Of a stretch of 64,000 nt of DNA, positions 1 through 11,610 are shown in pieces. The position numbers were made by a program, and so were the translations under genes. How positions within the stretch are numbered: the stretch's first letter is position 1; every line of letters begins with the position of its first letter. Below the pieces are notes generated by a model. It ran no database searches, was not told where the DNA came from, and saw only the letters and a list, made by a program, of their open reading frames with translations. Source of the stretch: Apricaphanius iberus (lineage: Eukaryota > Chordata > Actinopteri > Cyprinodontiformes > Aphaniidae); NCBI GenBank assembly GCA_028564705.1, contig JAPXFQ010000393.1, forward strand, positions 308,271-372,270, given 5' to 3'.

Positions 1-1609
1 AAAAGAATATTAGCATCAGGTACATTTCTTTACAGCCACCTTGATTTTTCAGTCAAATTACTTTCCTATTAGATAATTTAATATTGATTATTCTTTAGCA
101 ATGACAAATGCTACAGTTGCAAAAATGTAGCAAGGTAATGGTTATTTTCTGATGGCATGGTGTCTACCTGGACCGTTTAAACATAAGGTATATACTGTAT
201 ACAAAAAGTATTTGAGCAATTTTACCAAATTAAATTTTTCACATTCCAAACATTTGTCTGTATTTCTAAATTGTATTTTGTATGATAAAAAAAAGTATGA
301 TAGGACAAAATTTTGAAATACAATATGAATTTAGTCCACATGGTGGTATCAGCTAAAAAAAATTATAATTAGATGTTGAGAATAGCAAAGTACTTGACTA
401 TACTATTACTTAAAACAAAAAAGTGACATAATTAAGAACAACTATTTTGAGTAGCACTGGCAATAGGGTAAATATACATAAGGATCTGACTGTTTAAAAT
501 GAGACGGTAGCTGTATAAAAGGCCAAATGCAGCCGAAAAAACATGCATATCTCAAGTTACACTGCTAACCCAATGCAATAGAGGTGTGGACACTTTATCT
601 CCATATCACTCTTTGTTGCTGATGTATTTAGATGAGGGCTTTTATTTATGAGTTCTTGTTCAACAGTGTTTGATATTTGCTTTTGGTAATAAAAAAGTAT
701 GTTACAGCCTTCTAAATTTTATCTCTTGGTTTGCTTTTATATGCACTTAATTAAACTAAATGACAACATGCGTAGACAAACATGTAGCAGGTTTCTTTTT
801 GTTTTTGAGTCACACCAGACAGTGTAATTTAAAAAAGAACTTATTTTAAAGAAATCATTTCATTCCTAATGAGGAGGACAGGAGTAATGAGGGAATCCTT
901 ATCTTTTGTTTTTCTTTAAGGAGTTATGTAACAGATGGTTTGTGGTATCTTAATGAGGAGCTCATTCATGGATGATGTTGAGGGGGGTCACACTGGGATG
1001 GGGGTTAATGGGGGAAGCCTGCCACTGCCCACACCCTAGACTGTGTTTGTGCCTATTAAATGGTTTTATTTTATTATTTTATTTTCTAAGATCTTTTTTT
1101 TTTCCTTTTGGGAAAGTTACCAGCTGAGCAAGCCTATGGAAAGCAATAAATATTTCAGTGCTGTCATCAGTCCTGAGCAGGAATCTGTCTTACAGGTGAA
1201 ACAAACACCGGTGATCAGGTTCAGCAGTACTAAGCTCTAATTATGTTAGGGATTTTAACTGGTGTGTAAAGGGGCACTAAACTGCAGTGCATCTGGCTTT
1301 ATAATACAATAAAAGGCACCAAACACTTGTATTCTTTGTAATAAACTTGCTTGGCACATAGTCTCTGCAGTGAGCCATTGAAAAAAACAATTAAGTTTTT
1401 TTATGCATTTATTTGTGCTACATCTGAACCACATATAAATGAGCTATTAAACACAGTGTGTTTGACCCATAATTCTGTGGGGGCAAGTTGTTCTACAGGC
1501 AGAGCCGTAAGGTGCTTCAAACATGAAACTAAAAATAAGCCCTAAAGTTCAGGTACATGAATCAAATGAGATGTAAACTTGATGTAGTGCTCCTGCTATA
1601 ATATGACAG
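1..1609. other. AT-rich non-coding flank
   Basis: No exon with splice borders, no long frame with family resemblance and no RNA gene could be recognised here. In mammals the neighbour upstream of FRMD4B is MITF in head-to-head orientation, so this is probably intergenic DNA on the mitf side. That is inference from synteny; nothing in the bases shows mitf. Confidence 0.6.
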
Positions 1610-1846
1610 AAAGGGGGTCCCAATAAAAGATACTCAAAGCACTTTACACTGGAGCTACATTCACCCAGTCACACTCACAGACATGCAAATATATACACTG
1701 ATAGAGAGATCAGTAGACAACTTGGGGGTGCCTTGCCCAGGGGCACATCAACATATAATAGGTGGAAGCTGGAATTAAACATACAACCCTCCCATTACAA
1801 GACATCTACTCTACATACCAAGCCATGGTTGCCCCTGATGCTGATT
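1610..1846 (-). repeat. tRNA-derived SINE relic
   Basis: Read on the minus strand, the right end shows a degraded Pol III B box near 1765-1785. The plus-strand left end carries the tail motif CTCAAAGCACTTTACACT, followed by a run of CATTCACCCAGTCACACTC. This layout is common in vertebrate tRNA-derived SINEs with a LINE-like tail. A second related relic sits at 14270..14460. The family name cannot be fixed without a repeat library. Confidence 0.5.
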
Positions 1847-2225
1847 GGAGCATCCCTACTCTCTGTTAAGAATCTGTTTGAGGATCTGCAGGAAAAGGGC
1901 ATTGGCAGAGACTCCTCACATTCTCTCCATGAATTGTTAGAATTGCTCCCATGAGGCATGTGGCACCTCAGCATCAAAAGCAGAACCTCCAGAGTGCTAC
2001 AAATGTTTCTGTCTCAGGTTATTCATATTATGGATAGTTGTTAAGGTGAAAGTATTTGCTGCAGTTTTTCTTTTGTAGATATATATTTTTGATCCATTTT
2101 CTGTTTTTATATATTTAGGGTATATATTTAATGTTTATAATGATCTGTGAAATGATCTAATATCTTATTTTGTAATATACTTTCTGGTTCACAATGACAA
2201 GGAATTAATTTAATTAGTAACTATC

Positions 2226-2600
2226 AGGGACTGCATAGTGGAGCACTTGGTACAAGTGTTACCTTGCAGTAAGAAGGACCTAGGTTCAAATCCTGGACTG
2301 GTGTCTTTCTTCAAGGGGTCTGGCTGTCCCCTCTTTGCTGGACGGGTTCTCTCTGGGTATTCCGGCCTCTTCCCAGAGTCCAAAAATGTGATTGTTAGTT
2401 TAACTGATATCTCTGAATTGCCTGGTAAGAGTGTTATCCTGCATGTTTATTTGTCTTGTGTGTCTCTATGTTGCTCTGCAACAGTCTGGCAATCCGCCCA
2501 AGTTGTACCCTTCCTCTCGTCCAATGACCACTGGAGAAAGGCAGTATGCCCCTCAAGATCCTGCAAAGACAAGCAGTTGAATGGTAAATAGCTGGAGATA
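2226..2600 (+). repeat. tRNA-derived SINE-like element, near full length
   Basis: The head has tRNA-like Pol III boxes on the plus strand: an A-box-like TAGTGGAGCACTTGG near 2236 and a B box GGTTCAAATCC near 2283. The body continues through a conserved 3' segment (GTCTGGCAATCCGCCC, then CCAATGACCACTGGAGA), ending near 2590. The same 3' segment recurs in antisense at 38068..38205, and its end at 5941..5993. The 117-codon open frame inside is not a gene. Confidence 0.65.
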
Positions 2601-2700
2601 TAATGGTCGAATAAAAACTACGCTCGTACTAAGAACCTAGGAGGCCCCCTGCAGTGCTTGGCTTCTCAAAAAAAAAAAATGAAGATTATAAAACTTTATT

Positions 2701-3609
2701 ACTAATGCCCCTTTTCCACTAGGGTTGGTTTGGCCTGGACAGTGTCAGGTCAGCTCAGACCATAACACTTTGGTTGTATTTCCATTGCTATCTCAGGAAC
2801 GCGGCAGTGGGCAAGGACATGGGCAGGCTTTGCTTAGCAAAAATCTGTCAGGAAGTCAACATGGTCAACACTAATCCCCTCGCAAGTTAAAAGAGTCATT
2901 CACCACCCCACATTGCTCAGTCATCGATCTGTTCGTACCTTAAGCTCCTGATCTGTGTTTTTCCCGTCATTACTAATATAACTAGTGATCATGCAATCTG
3001 TGGAGACTCCGGCTCTGCAGCTTCCAGCTGACTATTGGTCCCGGTCTCTCTGATAACCGCCAAGACCTCCTGGTTCTCTGCTGTTACTGGCCACCAGCCG
3101 ACACTAGGCACAGCTTCTCCCTTCTGTCACACGCCGACTTTGCCTGCTCTTTACAGATGCCAATACTGTTGCCGTTATCCAGCCCACCCTCTCTTCCGTT
3201 GGTCGCCGGCCTTTTAACATACGTAGATACTGTCCATTTCTCCAAAGAACTCACAGTGTTTGTCTGTCCCACTCCTGTCCTTGTGGTCTTTCACAGTCTG
3301 TTACGCGAAATTTCATTTCTTTAGTTTCCCCTAGCAATGTTTTCAACTCGCTGGAAATCATGGCTTGCATTCTGTGACATCACTTCAAAAAAACACAGCC
3401 AGGCCAATCAGTGGCTGCCGCTGACATCATTCCCCCCTCGTCCTAGCAATCAGTCCACAAGTGGGCATGTGGGGTTGCCTGTACCCACTTTGAACCAGGG
3501 CAGAGGTTGTCCAAAAAAAAAACGAATTGGCTCGCCCAGACAAAGGTAATAGAAATGCAAAAGGACCCTACCGGTTCCTGACAAACCCTAGTAGAAAAGG
3601 AGCATTAGT
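2701..3609. mobile_element. non-autonomous DNA transposon with about 26-bp terminal inverted repeats
   Basis: The left end ACTAATGCCCCTTTTCCACT pairs with the right end AGTAGAAAAGGAGCATTAGT, which reads ACTAATGCTCCTTTTCTACT in reverse complement: 18 of 20 positions match and the match continues inward into AGGGTT. The 909-bp interior has only short frames and no transposase motif. No clean target-site duplication can be defined because the repeat runs into the flank. The superfamily is therefore uncertain; hAT or PIF-Harbinger are possible. Confidence 0.6.
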
Positions 3610-4302
3610 TACACTTATTATAGAATGATTGAGCTTATTAGTACAATGTTTCTGAAGGTCAGCAATTGCACATCCTTTAAAGGGACTATATCATCAACAT
3701 ATTTTTTCTGTATGCTTCCTGTATACCCCCCGCTCCCCTCCTCTCCCCCACTCTGCTCCTCTCCCGTGCAGAACTGCTCTGACTGAGAAATACAGCTGAG
3801 CCTTATTTCAAAGAGCAGTCCAACTTTAAATTTAAGTTCACCCAGTACCAAGGACGTTTGGTTTATTTATTTATTTTTTGTAAAGACCACAGACAATAAA
3901 GCTTATTTCAGCTGCTAAATCTACCAGGCTATAGATGAGCCTATCCAAGCTTTAGAGAGAGCCGAAAAAACAACTAGCTGATTCCAGCAAGCAAACTCTC
4001 CAGCCCATTGATAAAAAAGCTTTGGGTGTTGTTTGCGCCCGTTTACTGAACATTCTGAGATGTTACAGATCAATTAATTAACCACACAATGCTGTTATAA
4101 GACCACATAAGCAGCTTGATAAATGGCAAACACACATTAGCAACAGCATGTTGCTACGTACTCTCTGTCCATCAGATCCAGCTGCTGTTTTTAGGAGTGT
4201 AGAAATAAAAGACAACAATCTTTACAGCAGTTTTTATATATTATATTCTAATATTAAAATCTGTGTTTTCATTTGCTCTAAGTGGAAAATCCTATCCTTC
4301 TT
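3610..4302. other. non-coding stretch
   Basis: Nothing was recognised apart from T-rich and CT-rich low-complexity patches. A 77-codon minus-strand frame around 3620-3850 has no family features and is treated as chance. Confidence 0.5.
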
Positions 4303-5940
4303 ATTATTATTATTCCTTTATTTAACCAGGTAAAAAAACAAAAAACTCATTGAGATGTCAAATCTCATTTCTGAGAGTGACATGGTTCAAGACGGCAGCT
4401 CAAAAACAATAAAAAGAATTACATTTTATAACATACAAAATGACCGACAAAGAAAAACAAAACAATTAAAACATATCTATAACATAAGGAGTTGGAATAA
4501 TTCAGTGTATAAAGCAGTTACATTTACCCACTGAGTCATTTTCTTGAACTTTTAAAAGTATTTTAAATTGACCGACAAAAAGTCTAATTCGTAATCTTTA
4601 ATTAATTTTAAAGGGTATTCCAAGAAGATGGAACAAAATAATTAAAAATTCCTTTCACCCAGTTCTGTTCTGATTCTAGGGATTGACATTTGGAAGGTAT
4701 CACTAGTATGTAGACCAGTACGGTTTTCACAATTTTGCAGATACACACATAAATAAGGAGTAAGACCAAGAAGGTACACAAAAGACATCCAGTGAGTAAA
4801 TCTACGCGTATACAGAGAGAGGAGAGAAGCAGCAGCATACAGAGAGCAGTGATATACATAGTGACCAGAATCAGTGATAAAACATAGTGCACTGTGATAC
4901 ACTAGGTCTAGTTTCTTCAGCCATTTATCAGGCGCACTCAAAGACAGGGAATCAGTATAATCTAACAAAGGTAAAAAGATTACAGAGATAAGGTGTTTTC
5001 TTGCCTTCGGGGAACCACTTGATTCGTTCTAATAAAAGAAACCTAATTTAAGTTTAAGCTTTCTAATGTAATTTATGTTGAAAGGTTCTGGTCAATTATG
5101 ATACCTAAGTATTTATTAGAGGGCACTTTTTTCAAAAGGAGCCCTATAAACATTTGACATTTTTTGAAGGTTGGTTTTGATTTTCTTGCCATTTGAGAAT
5201 AACATGCATTTTGATTATTCAGCATTCAGTACCAGTTTAATATTTTTTAAATTGGAGTGTACTACATCAAATGCTGCCTGTAGAAAGTCCAGAGTTTGAA
5301 TAATGGTAGAGGATAAACAATAAATAATGATGTCATCTGCATAAAAATAAAGAGCAGCATTCAATACCTGATCACCAATATTATCAATGTAAATAGAGAA
5401 AAGTAGAGGTCCAAGTATCGAGCCCTGGGGCACACCTTTAAACACCAGGAGGAAGGAGGAGAAAGAGCAATCAAGCTGAACACACTGTGTTTTCGTTGAT
5501 AGATATTTCATGAACCGGTTAACAGCACAGTATGACAGGCCAATATTATTACATCCATCTAACAAGCCTTTGACATATCAATGAATAAAGCAGCACAATA
5601 CTTTTTGCTCTCTAAGGACACAATAATATAATTCACTAAATTTGTAGCAGCAGTAAAGGTGCTATGTTACTTATGAATTATTGACTGAAGTAGTGACAAG
5701 ATATTGTTTCTAAGAAATCTTTAAGTTATCCACATACACGTCCTTCAAGAACTTTAGCTAGTTTGGGGATTGCTCTATAATTATTGAAAATCGAGGAGTC
5801 CTCTCCCTTTAGGGGAACATAAACAGATGCTGATTTCCAAATATTACGAATTTCATTTCTGAATGAGAGATTAAAAAATACGAGTGGTTGTACTATGAAG
5901 TCTGCTGCCGACATTAGAAAAAGGGGATTGAATCTGTCAG
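4303..5940 (-). mobile_element. L2/Rex-like non-LTR retrotransposon relic with broken reverse transcriptase
   Basis: Minus-strand translation gives reverse-transcriptase blocks in order. Near 5900-5730 are an AADFIVQPL stretch and a KVLE block; near 5590 is AALFIDMSKA. At 5455-5330 come GVPQGSILGPLLF and the catalytic YADD. At 4968-4645 lies the C-terminal block with a WLKKLDLVYHSALCFIT stretch and RIRTELGE. Several frameshifts and stops separate the blocks, so no enzyme can be made. The plus-strand left end at 4303-4335 (ATT repeats, then CTTTATTTAACCAGGTA) is the antisense of the LINE 3' end. The 5' side is interrupted by a short SINE/LINE tail at 5941. Confidence 0.75.
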
Positions 5941-5993
5941 GACTCCGCGACCCCTTGAGGAATAAGCGGTTCAGAAAATGGATGGATGGATGA
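5941..5993 (+). repeat. short SINE/LINE tail ending in ATGG repeats
   Basis: The bases run from GACTCCGCGACCCC to AGCGGTTCAGAAAATGG and end in a GGAT microsatellite. This is the same 3' end that appears in antisense at 38068..38205. It interrupts or abuts the minus-strand LINE relic. Confidence 0.6.
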
Positions 5994-6202
5994 ATTGGTC
6001 TGTAACTGATTTTCTATTGTTGCTTGCTTAGCACCATTAATCAAACTTTGACTCTCAATACCCTGTCTTTATTCTGTATTGGGAACCTGCCTGAAAACGT
6101 TAAATAAATGTACTTGCAAAACAATTATCTATACTGTAATATGCTCAATTCTGCTGTTGGTTTACTAAGAAATGATAAAGCAATTTGTGCAAATCCCAAC
6201 AG

Positions 6203-6238
6203 TATATATATATGTGTGTGTGTGTGTTTGTGTGTGTA
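6203..6238. repeat. TA/TG dinucleotide microsatellite
   Basis: A short TATATA run passes into TGTGTGTG with one interruption. It abuts the Tc1-like fragment that starts at 6239. Confidence 0.8.
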
Positions 6239-6665
6239 CAGTGGGGAGAATGAATATTTATACATTGCTGATTTTAGAAGTTTTCCCTGTTACAATGTGT
6301 ATCAAAGGTACTCCTTAACTGTTAGGGACAAAATCCAAAACAAAAATGCAGAAAATCACAGTTGAAGATTTTTAAATTTTATTGCATGTGAGTATTTGAT
6401 ACATCAGGCAAACAGAACTCAATATTGGGTACAGAAACCTTTGTTTACAATTACAGAGATTACACGTTTTCTGTAGTTCTTCACCAGGTTTGCACAAACT
6501 GCAGCAGGGATTTTGGCCCACTCCTCCATACAGATCTTCTCCAGAGCATTCCGGTTTCAGGGCTGCTGCTGGGCAACACAGACTTTCAGCTCTCTCCAAA
6601 GATTTTCTATTATTTTCAGGTCTGGAGACTAGCTAGGCCACTCCAGGACCTTGAGATTATTCACC
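6239..6665 (-). mobile_element. truncated Tc1-like transposon fragment
   Basis: The left end CAGTGGGGAGAATGAATATT resembles the terminal repeat of widespread fish Tc1-like elements. The part from about 6430 to 6660 reads as antisense transposase: it includes GGCCCACTCCTCCATACAG, CTCTCCAAAGATTTTCTATT and GGCCACTCCAGGACCTTGAG, the usual reverse complement of the Tc1 catalytic region. The element stops there, so the N-terminal half and second terminus are missing. Long frames across it are by-products. Confidence 0.6.
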
Positions 6666-7858
6666 CCACTATACAATACTCCGATACCCCTAAATACTTT
6701 CAACTAGAAGCCGCCTTCTTCAGACTCATAATTAGTAAAATAGTAGCCCACCTCTGCATAAATACAGGATATCTGTAAAGGACTTGCTAGTTTGCTAAAG
6801 AAGATTGGTGAACAGTTAGAGAAATAATATTCTGTACCTGACGGTGGTGGTAACAACTTGCAGTGAAGAAGCCAGCAGGGACAGCAAAGCAACTTATAGT
6901 TGATGGATAGAGGGCTTGAGCTAAACACATGGCAAAGAACACCTGTTTGAGGTTACAAAAGCATGTTGTTCACACATGCTCTCCATAAGCAATTTGATTG
7001 AGCTTTAACTATTTTGGAGGAAGAAGGGGTAAAATTTTCTGTTTCTAAATGTGCAATGCAAAACTAGAGAAAAGACACGCAAAAGATTTGTGTCTGTTTT
7101 TAATATAGATATGTATCTATCTTCCTTATGTGCAAATTATTTTTAGTCCAGGAAATAAAGTCCCTATAAAATACATTGAATTTCGGGCTTGTAACGTAAT
7201 TTAATCTGAAAGAAATGCTCTTGGGACCATACACAATTTATTTGAATATTCAACATTATAAATAAAAAAACTTTGGGGCATCTGACAAGAGGGCACAATT
7301 GCTCATGTTTTAGTATATCCTAACAGAAGATGAGAAGTTGTTGCTATGGTAACGCATGGAAAGATTGCAAAAGTGCTACTGAAGACATCAGATATGATCT
7401 GAAGACCTTGTATAGTAATGAAGGACTTTCAGAAAAATAAGCCACAATATCTGAACAAAAATGAAGCCAGAAAGATGGAAAAAAAAAGTTATTAGATTAA
7501 ACTCTGAGTAGTGTCTCACTCAAAATGTTTACACAAAACAATAAATAGTCACTGACTGTATTACTAAGATAGCAACGTGCCTTAATTGAGACTGTGACAT
7601 CTCTAGGACTTAACTTCCAATCAAACAAGGCGTTCTCCTGAAACGGCCAAAAGCGCAGGCATGCACAATCGAACTTTTTTACAGTGTATGATCCGTACAT
7701 GGTTCCTGCTCCTTCCTGTTTATTGACCAATAGTAGAGGAGTTAGAACAAGAAAGGCAGCCCTCCTTATTTGCATAATGAAGCAGAAATACATAAGGTAA
7801 AGTAAAAAGAGGAGACAAGGGAATGTAAAAACAAGGAATGCATGAATAAGAATATATA
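6666..7858. other. non-coding stretch
   Basis: No exon, repeat family or RNA gene was recognised. The 98-codon minus-strand frame at 7497..7793 has no recognisable domain or splice context. Confidence 0.45.
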
Positions 7859-7860
7859 TA

Positions 7861-9417
7861 CAGGTGCTGGCCAGTAAATTAGAATATCATCAAAAATTTG
7901 AATTATTTCAGTAATTCCATTCAAAACGTGAAACTTCTATACTGTATACTTTCCTTCCACACATAGTGATATATTTCAAGTGTTTATTAATTTTCATTTT
8001 TATTATTACAACTGACAGCTAATGAAAACACTAAATTCAGTATCTCAGAAAATTAGAATATTCTGAAAAGGCTCAATATAGAAGACACCTGGTGCCACTC
8101 TAATCAGCTGATTAACTCAAAACACCTGCAAAGGCCTTTAAAAGGTCCCTCAGTCTTGTTCTGAAGGCTCCACAATCATGGGGAAGACTTCTGACTTAAC
8201 AGCTGTCCAAAAGACGACCATTGACACCTTGTACAAGGAGGGCAAGACACAAAAGGTGATTGCTAAAGAAGCTGGCTGTTCGCAGAGCTCTGTGTCCAAG
8301 CACATTAACAGACAGGCGAAGGGACGGAAAAAATGTGGTAGAAAAAAGTGTACAAGCTCTAGGGATAACCGCACCCTGCAGAGAATTGTGACGACAAACC
8401 CATTCAAAAATGTGGGGGAGATCCACAAAGAGTGGACTGCAGCTGGAGTCAGCGCTTCAAGAACCACCACGAAGAGACTCATGAAAGACATGGGATTCAG
8501 CTGTCGCATTCCGTGTGTCAAGCCACTCTTGAACAAGAAACAGCGTAAGAAGCGTCTCGCCTGGGCCAAGGACAAAAAGGACTGGACTGCTGCTGAGTGG
8601 TCCAAAGTTATGTTTTCTGATGAAAGCAATTTTTGCATTTCCTTTGGAAATCAAGGACCCAGAGTCTGGAGGAAGAGCGGAGAAGCACAGAATCCACGTT
8701 GCATGAGGTCCAGTGTAAAGTTTACACCGTCAGTGATGGTGTGGGGTGCCATGTCATCTGCCGGTGTTGGCCCACTCTGTTTCCTGAGGTCCAAGGTCAA
8801 TGCAGCCGTCTACAGGGAAGTTTTAAAGCACTTCATGCTTCCTGCTGCTGACCAACTTTATGGGGATGCCGACTTCACTTTTCAACAGGACTTGGCACCT
8901 GCACACAGTGCCAAAACCACCAGTACCTGATTCAAGGACCATGGTATCTATGGGGTATTGTGAAGCGGAAGATGCAATACGCTAGACCTAACAATGCAGA
9001 GGAGCTGAAGACGACTATCAGAGCAACCTGGGCTCTCATAACACCTGAGCAGTGCAACAGACTGATCGAGTCCATGCCACGCCGCACTACTGCAGTGATG
9101 GAGGCAAAAGGAGCCCCGACTAAGTATTGAGTGCTATACATGTACATTCTTTTCATGTTCATTCTTTTCAGTTGGCCAACCTTTTAAAAAAAACAACATT
9201 TTTTTTCATTGGCCTTTAAAATATTCTAATTTTTTGAGATACCAAATTTGGAGTTTTCACTAGTTCTCACTTATAAATATAAAAATTAAAAGAAATAAAC
9301 ATTGGAAATACATTGGTCTGTGTGCATTGCATGAATATAATGTACAAGTTTCACGTTTTGAATGGAATTATTGAAATAATTCAAATTTTTGATGATATTC
9401 TAATTTACTGGCCAGCA

Positions 9418-9421
<4 letters not shown>
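7861..9421 (+). mobile_element. near full-length Tc1/mariner element, inactive
   Basis: The left end CAGGTGCTGGCCAGTAAATT and the right end AATTTACTGGCCAGCACCT are inverted copies, flanked by TA as expected for Tc1/mariner insertion. The inverted repeats are about 200 bp, and each holds two related direct sites (AAATTAGAATAT near 7877 and 8050, mirrored near 9220 and 9395), the IR/DR arrangement. The right end abuts an AT microsatellite. The transposase inside is dead (see the pseudogene). The element lies about 350 bp upstream of the frmd4b CpG-rich block. Confidence 0.9.
8178..9130 (+). pseudogene. Tc1-type transposase pseudogene
   Basis: The frame starts MGKTSDLTAVQKTTIDTLYK and has a paired-like helix-turn-helix (KVIAKEAGCSQSSVSKHI, about residues 32-49). 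The first two catalytic Asp residues are in FSDES (about residue 148) and QQDLAPAH (about residue 238). At 8928 a TGA replaces the Trp codon normally found before FKDHG. About 50 nt are then missing between the DHG region and LWGIVKRKM, removing the segment that carries the catalytic Glu and shifting the frame. The C-terminal part resumes from about 8950 to a TGA at 9128. It cannot encode a working DD34E enzyme. Confidence 0.9.

Positions 9422-9457
<36 letters not shown>
9419..9457. repeat. AT dinucleotide microsatellite
   Basis: About 19 uninterrupted AT/TA units abut the right terminus of the Tc1 element. They lie where the TA target-site duplication is expected, so the TA may have seeded the expansion. 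Confidence 0.9.
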
Positions 9458-9459
<2 letters not shown>

Positions 9460-9759
9460 CGACAAAAATGCATGCTTAAGGAAAAACTAAAATATATTTT
9501 TTCACCGAAAAAACAAAACATATGTTTTTCTTGACGAAAATGTAAGTAATAAGGAAAACCAAAATCTATACATTTATTCGCAAAAAAATGCACGTTTAGG
9601 ACGAGGAAAACTATTGGCTTATAAATCTATAATTCAGCTTTTGTTTTTAATTAAGTCAGCGTTTTTCCTCCATACTAACTGACCACGCTTGAACCGAATG
9701 GAGCTTATAATAGGAAGGGATGCAACAGAGACACCGCCTTTAGGTCGTCAAGCTTCATT

Positions 9760-10086
9760 TACATGGGGATGCAGTGTGTGAAACAGGCCCGGCCGGCAGC
9801 TGCTGGATGAGAGGCACTGAGGGAGGGAGCGGCGAAGGGAGGAGGCAGGGAGAGGCGAGGGAGGGAGGGGATAGCGGGGCTTGTTCACATAATAGCCGGC
9901 GGCGGGTGAAGGCGTGGTGAGTGTGTGCGCTCTGCTCGTACCGGATGATGGGCATAGGCAGCGCCTGTACGGCGGCTCTCCTCCCGGTAAAGACCGGCCG
10001 TGGACAAAGCTGAACGGATCAATATGCCGGAGTGTCTCTGTCACATCTTCACTTAGAGCGGGATATATACAGCTGGAAGTGCAAAG
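9760..10086 (+). promoter_or_regulatory. frmd4b: CpG-rich promoter block and putative non-coding exon 1 of frmd4b
   Basis: This is the only CpG-rich, GC-rich stretch in an AT-rich neighbourhood that is not transposon or array DNA. It has many CG dinucleotides between 9786 and 10030. It ends in a strong donor, AAG|GTAAGG, at 10086/10087. Joined to the acceptor at 25420/25421, the exon has an in-frame TAG at 10054, so translation would start at the ATG that opens the first coding exon. Exon status and transcription start are inferred and need transcript data. A TTATAATA near 9704 could be a TATA-like element, with low confidence. Confidence 0.55.
10024..10056 (+). CDS. putative upstream ORF in the frmd4b 5' leader (10 codons)
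   Basis: If exon 1 is used as proposed, an ATG at 10024 opens a ten-residue frame (MPECLCHIFT) that stops at 10054-10056. After splicing it is in the same frame as the main start, 33 nt before the junction. It could dampen frmd4b translation, but that is inference. Confidence 0.3.
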   Translation: MPECLCHIFT

Positions 10087-11034
10087 GTAAGGCGATTTTT
10101 GGTGCGTCTGGACAGATTCAAAACGCCTCAAAGAGCACTGAGGAGACAAAGTATGATCAGCCATTCTTGCATGTGACCCAAGGCGAGAGCGTCAGTAGTA
10201 TTTTCAACTGCATTGGTTTGTCTCTTGCTTCTCCTCGGTGAAACAAGGAGGAGAGTGCTTTTGTTTGACACATGTGTTTTAGTCATGGGGCTCAGGTGGA
10301 ACCCGCCCATGTACAGTAACCTACAGGAGCAGTCTCATTGTTCTACCCTGGACTGTGGCCCTGTAGAGTGGGCTCCTACAGTGGGACATGTGTTTGATTT
10401 TAATAGATAAGAGCGCTTTTGAAAATTCCTGGATATATTTTTTAAATTAAAATGGGATTTATAAGCTACTCTGGGAAGAATGAGTCATAGCATACAAATT
10501 GATACTGGAAGTGTGTCTTGGTGAATATTAAAAATGCTTACTCGATCATCATTTGACCTTTTGCAGAGCAGCAAATTACGCCTGTTGATGGATTTCTGTT
10601 TTCATCGTAGTACCATCTTGACAAGTGAATGTGATTTTCTTTGACATGTAACTCAGGCCAGTAACTAAATTTCATCAGGATGTACAACAAATTCAAACCT
10701 GTTGTAACAATATTGCTGCAGCTGGGCCAGTGTATGCACCTGGTAAACTATATTAGAATGGTTTCTGCTTGTTGTCCTGACAAGTTTACAGCCTTTAATG
10801 TATTTTATTTGGTTTTAATGCAGTAGTCCACCATATTGTATGGACAAAAAATATATACATGGTTTTATCTTTATTATTATTCTAATTTATGTGGTGTGGA
10901 TTTGTATTTTATCCTCCTTTTTTATTTTTCCCCTTAATAAAATTAATTGCCACCAATTACCTTAAAAAATTCTCTAATGATTAAACCATCCATCTATCCA
11001 TCCATCCAGCATTAAACAATGAAGCAGTCAATAT

Positions 11035-11610
11035 GCCAGTAGGGACTCTAGAGGAGCTACAGAGATCCACAGTATAGATTAGCCATAACCAAACATTGAT
11101 TGTAGGACTAGAATAGATACACAACTAACATTTTTCATCACCTTGAGCCAACCCTCCACACTGTGATACACAACGGTGGCAGCATCATGCGGTGGTAATG
11201 CTTCTATGAAGGCGTATGGAGTTAAATATTATACAGACAATGCTGCAATTAAAATCGTTAGAGGCTGCAAAAGACTTGCGACTGGATTGGAGGTTTAAAT
11301 TCCAGCAGACCCTAGGCATAAAACTGTGGATGAATGGTTTAAATCGAAACATAACCATGTTTTAGAATAGCTCAGTCAAAGTCATTGCCTAAATTCTATT
11401 GCAAGCCTTAAGGACTAATTGTTTGTAGACCCCCTACATTCAGTCTGGTGAAACTTCACGATTTTTGTTTGCAAAGTTTATAAAATATTTTGTCCAAAAG
11501 ACTTGCATCTGGGATTACAGAGAAGGGTGGCTACACAAAAACATGTATAACTTTCCTTCCACTTCAGAAATATACACTACTTGGTCTTGACCTATCATAA
11601 AATCTGAACA
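11035..11610 (+). mobile_element. decayed Tc1-like element, sense orientation
   Basis: GACTCTAGAGGAGCTACAGA near 11046 matches the reverse complement of the same block in the antisense relic at about 21535. Further on are GGCAGCATCATGCGGTGG (11178) and CTGCAAAAGACTTGCGACTG (11265). AACTTTCCTTCCACTTCAGA (11550) leads into a terminus-like CTATCATAAAAT. All frames are broken. Confidence 0.6.

Noticed and set aside
2238..2591. 117-codon frame as a gene
   Set aside because: It coincides with a tRNA-derived SINE-like element whose 3' part recurs elsewhere in the window.
6425..6778. 117-codon plus-strand frame
   Set aside because: It is largely the antisense of a truncated Tc1-like transposase.
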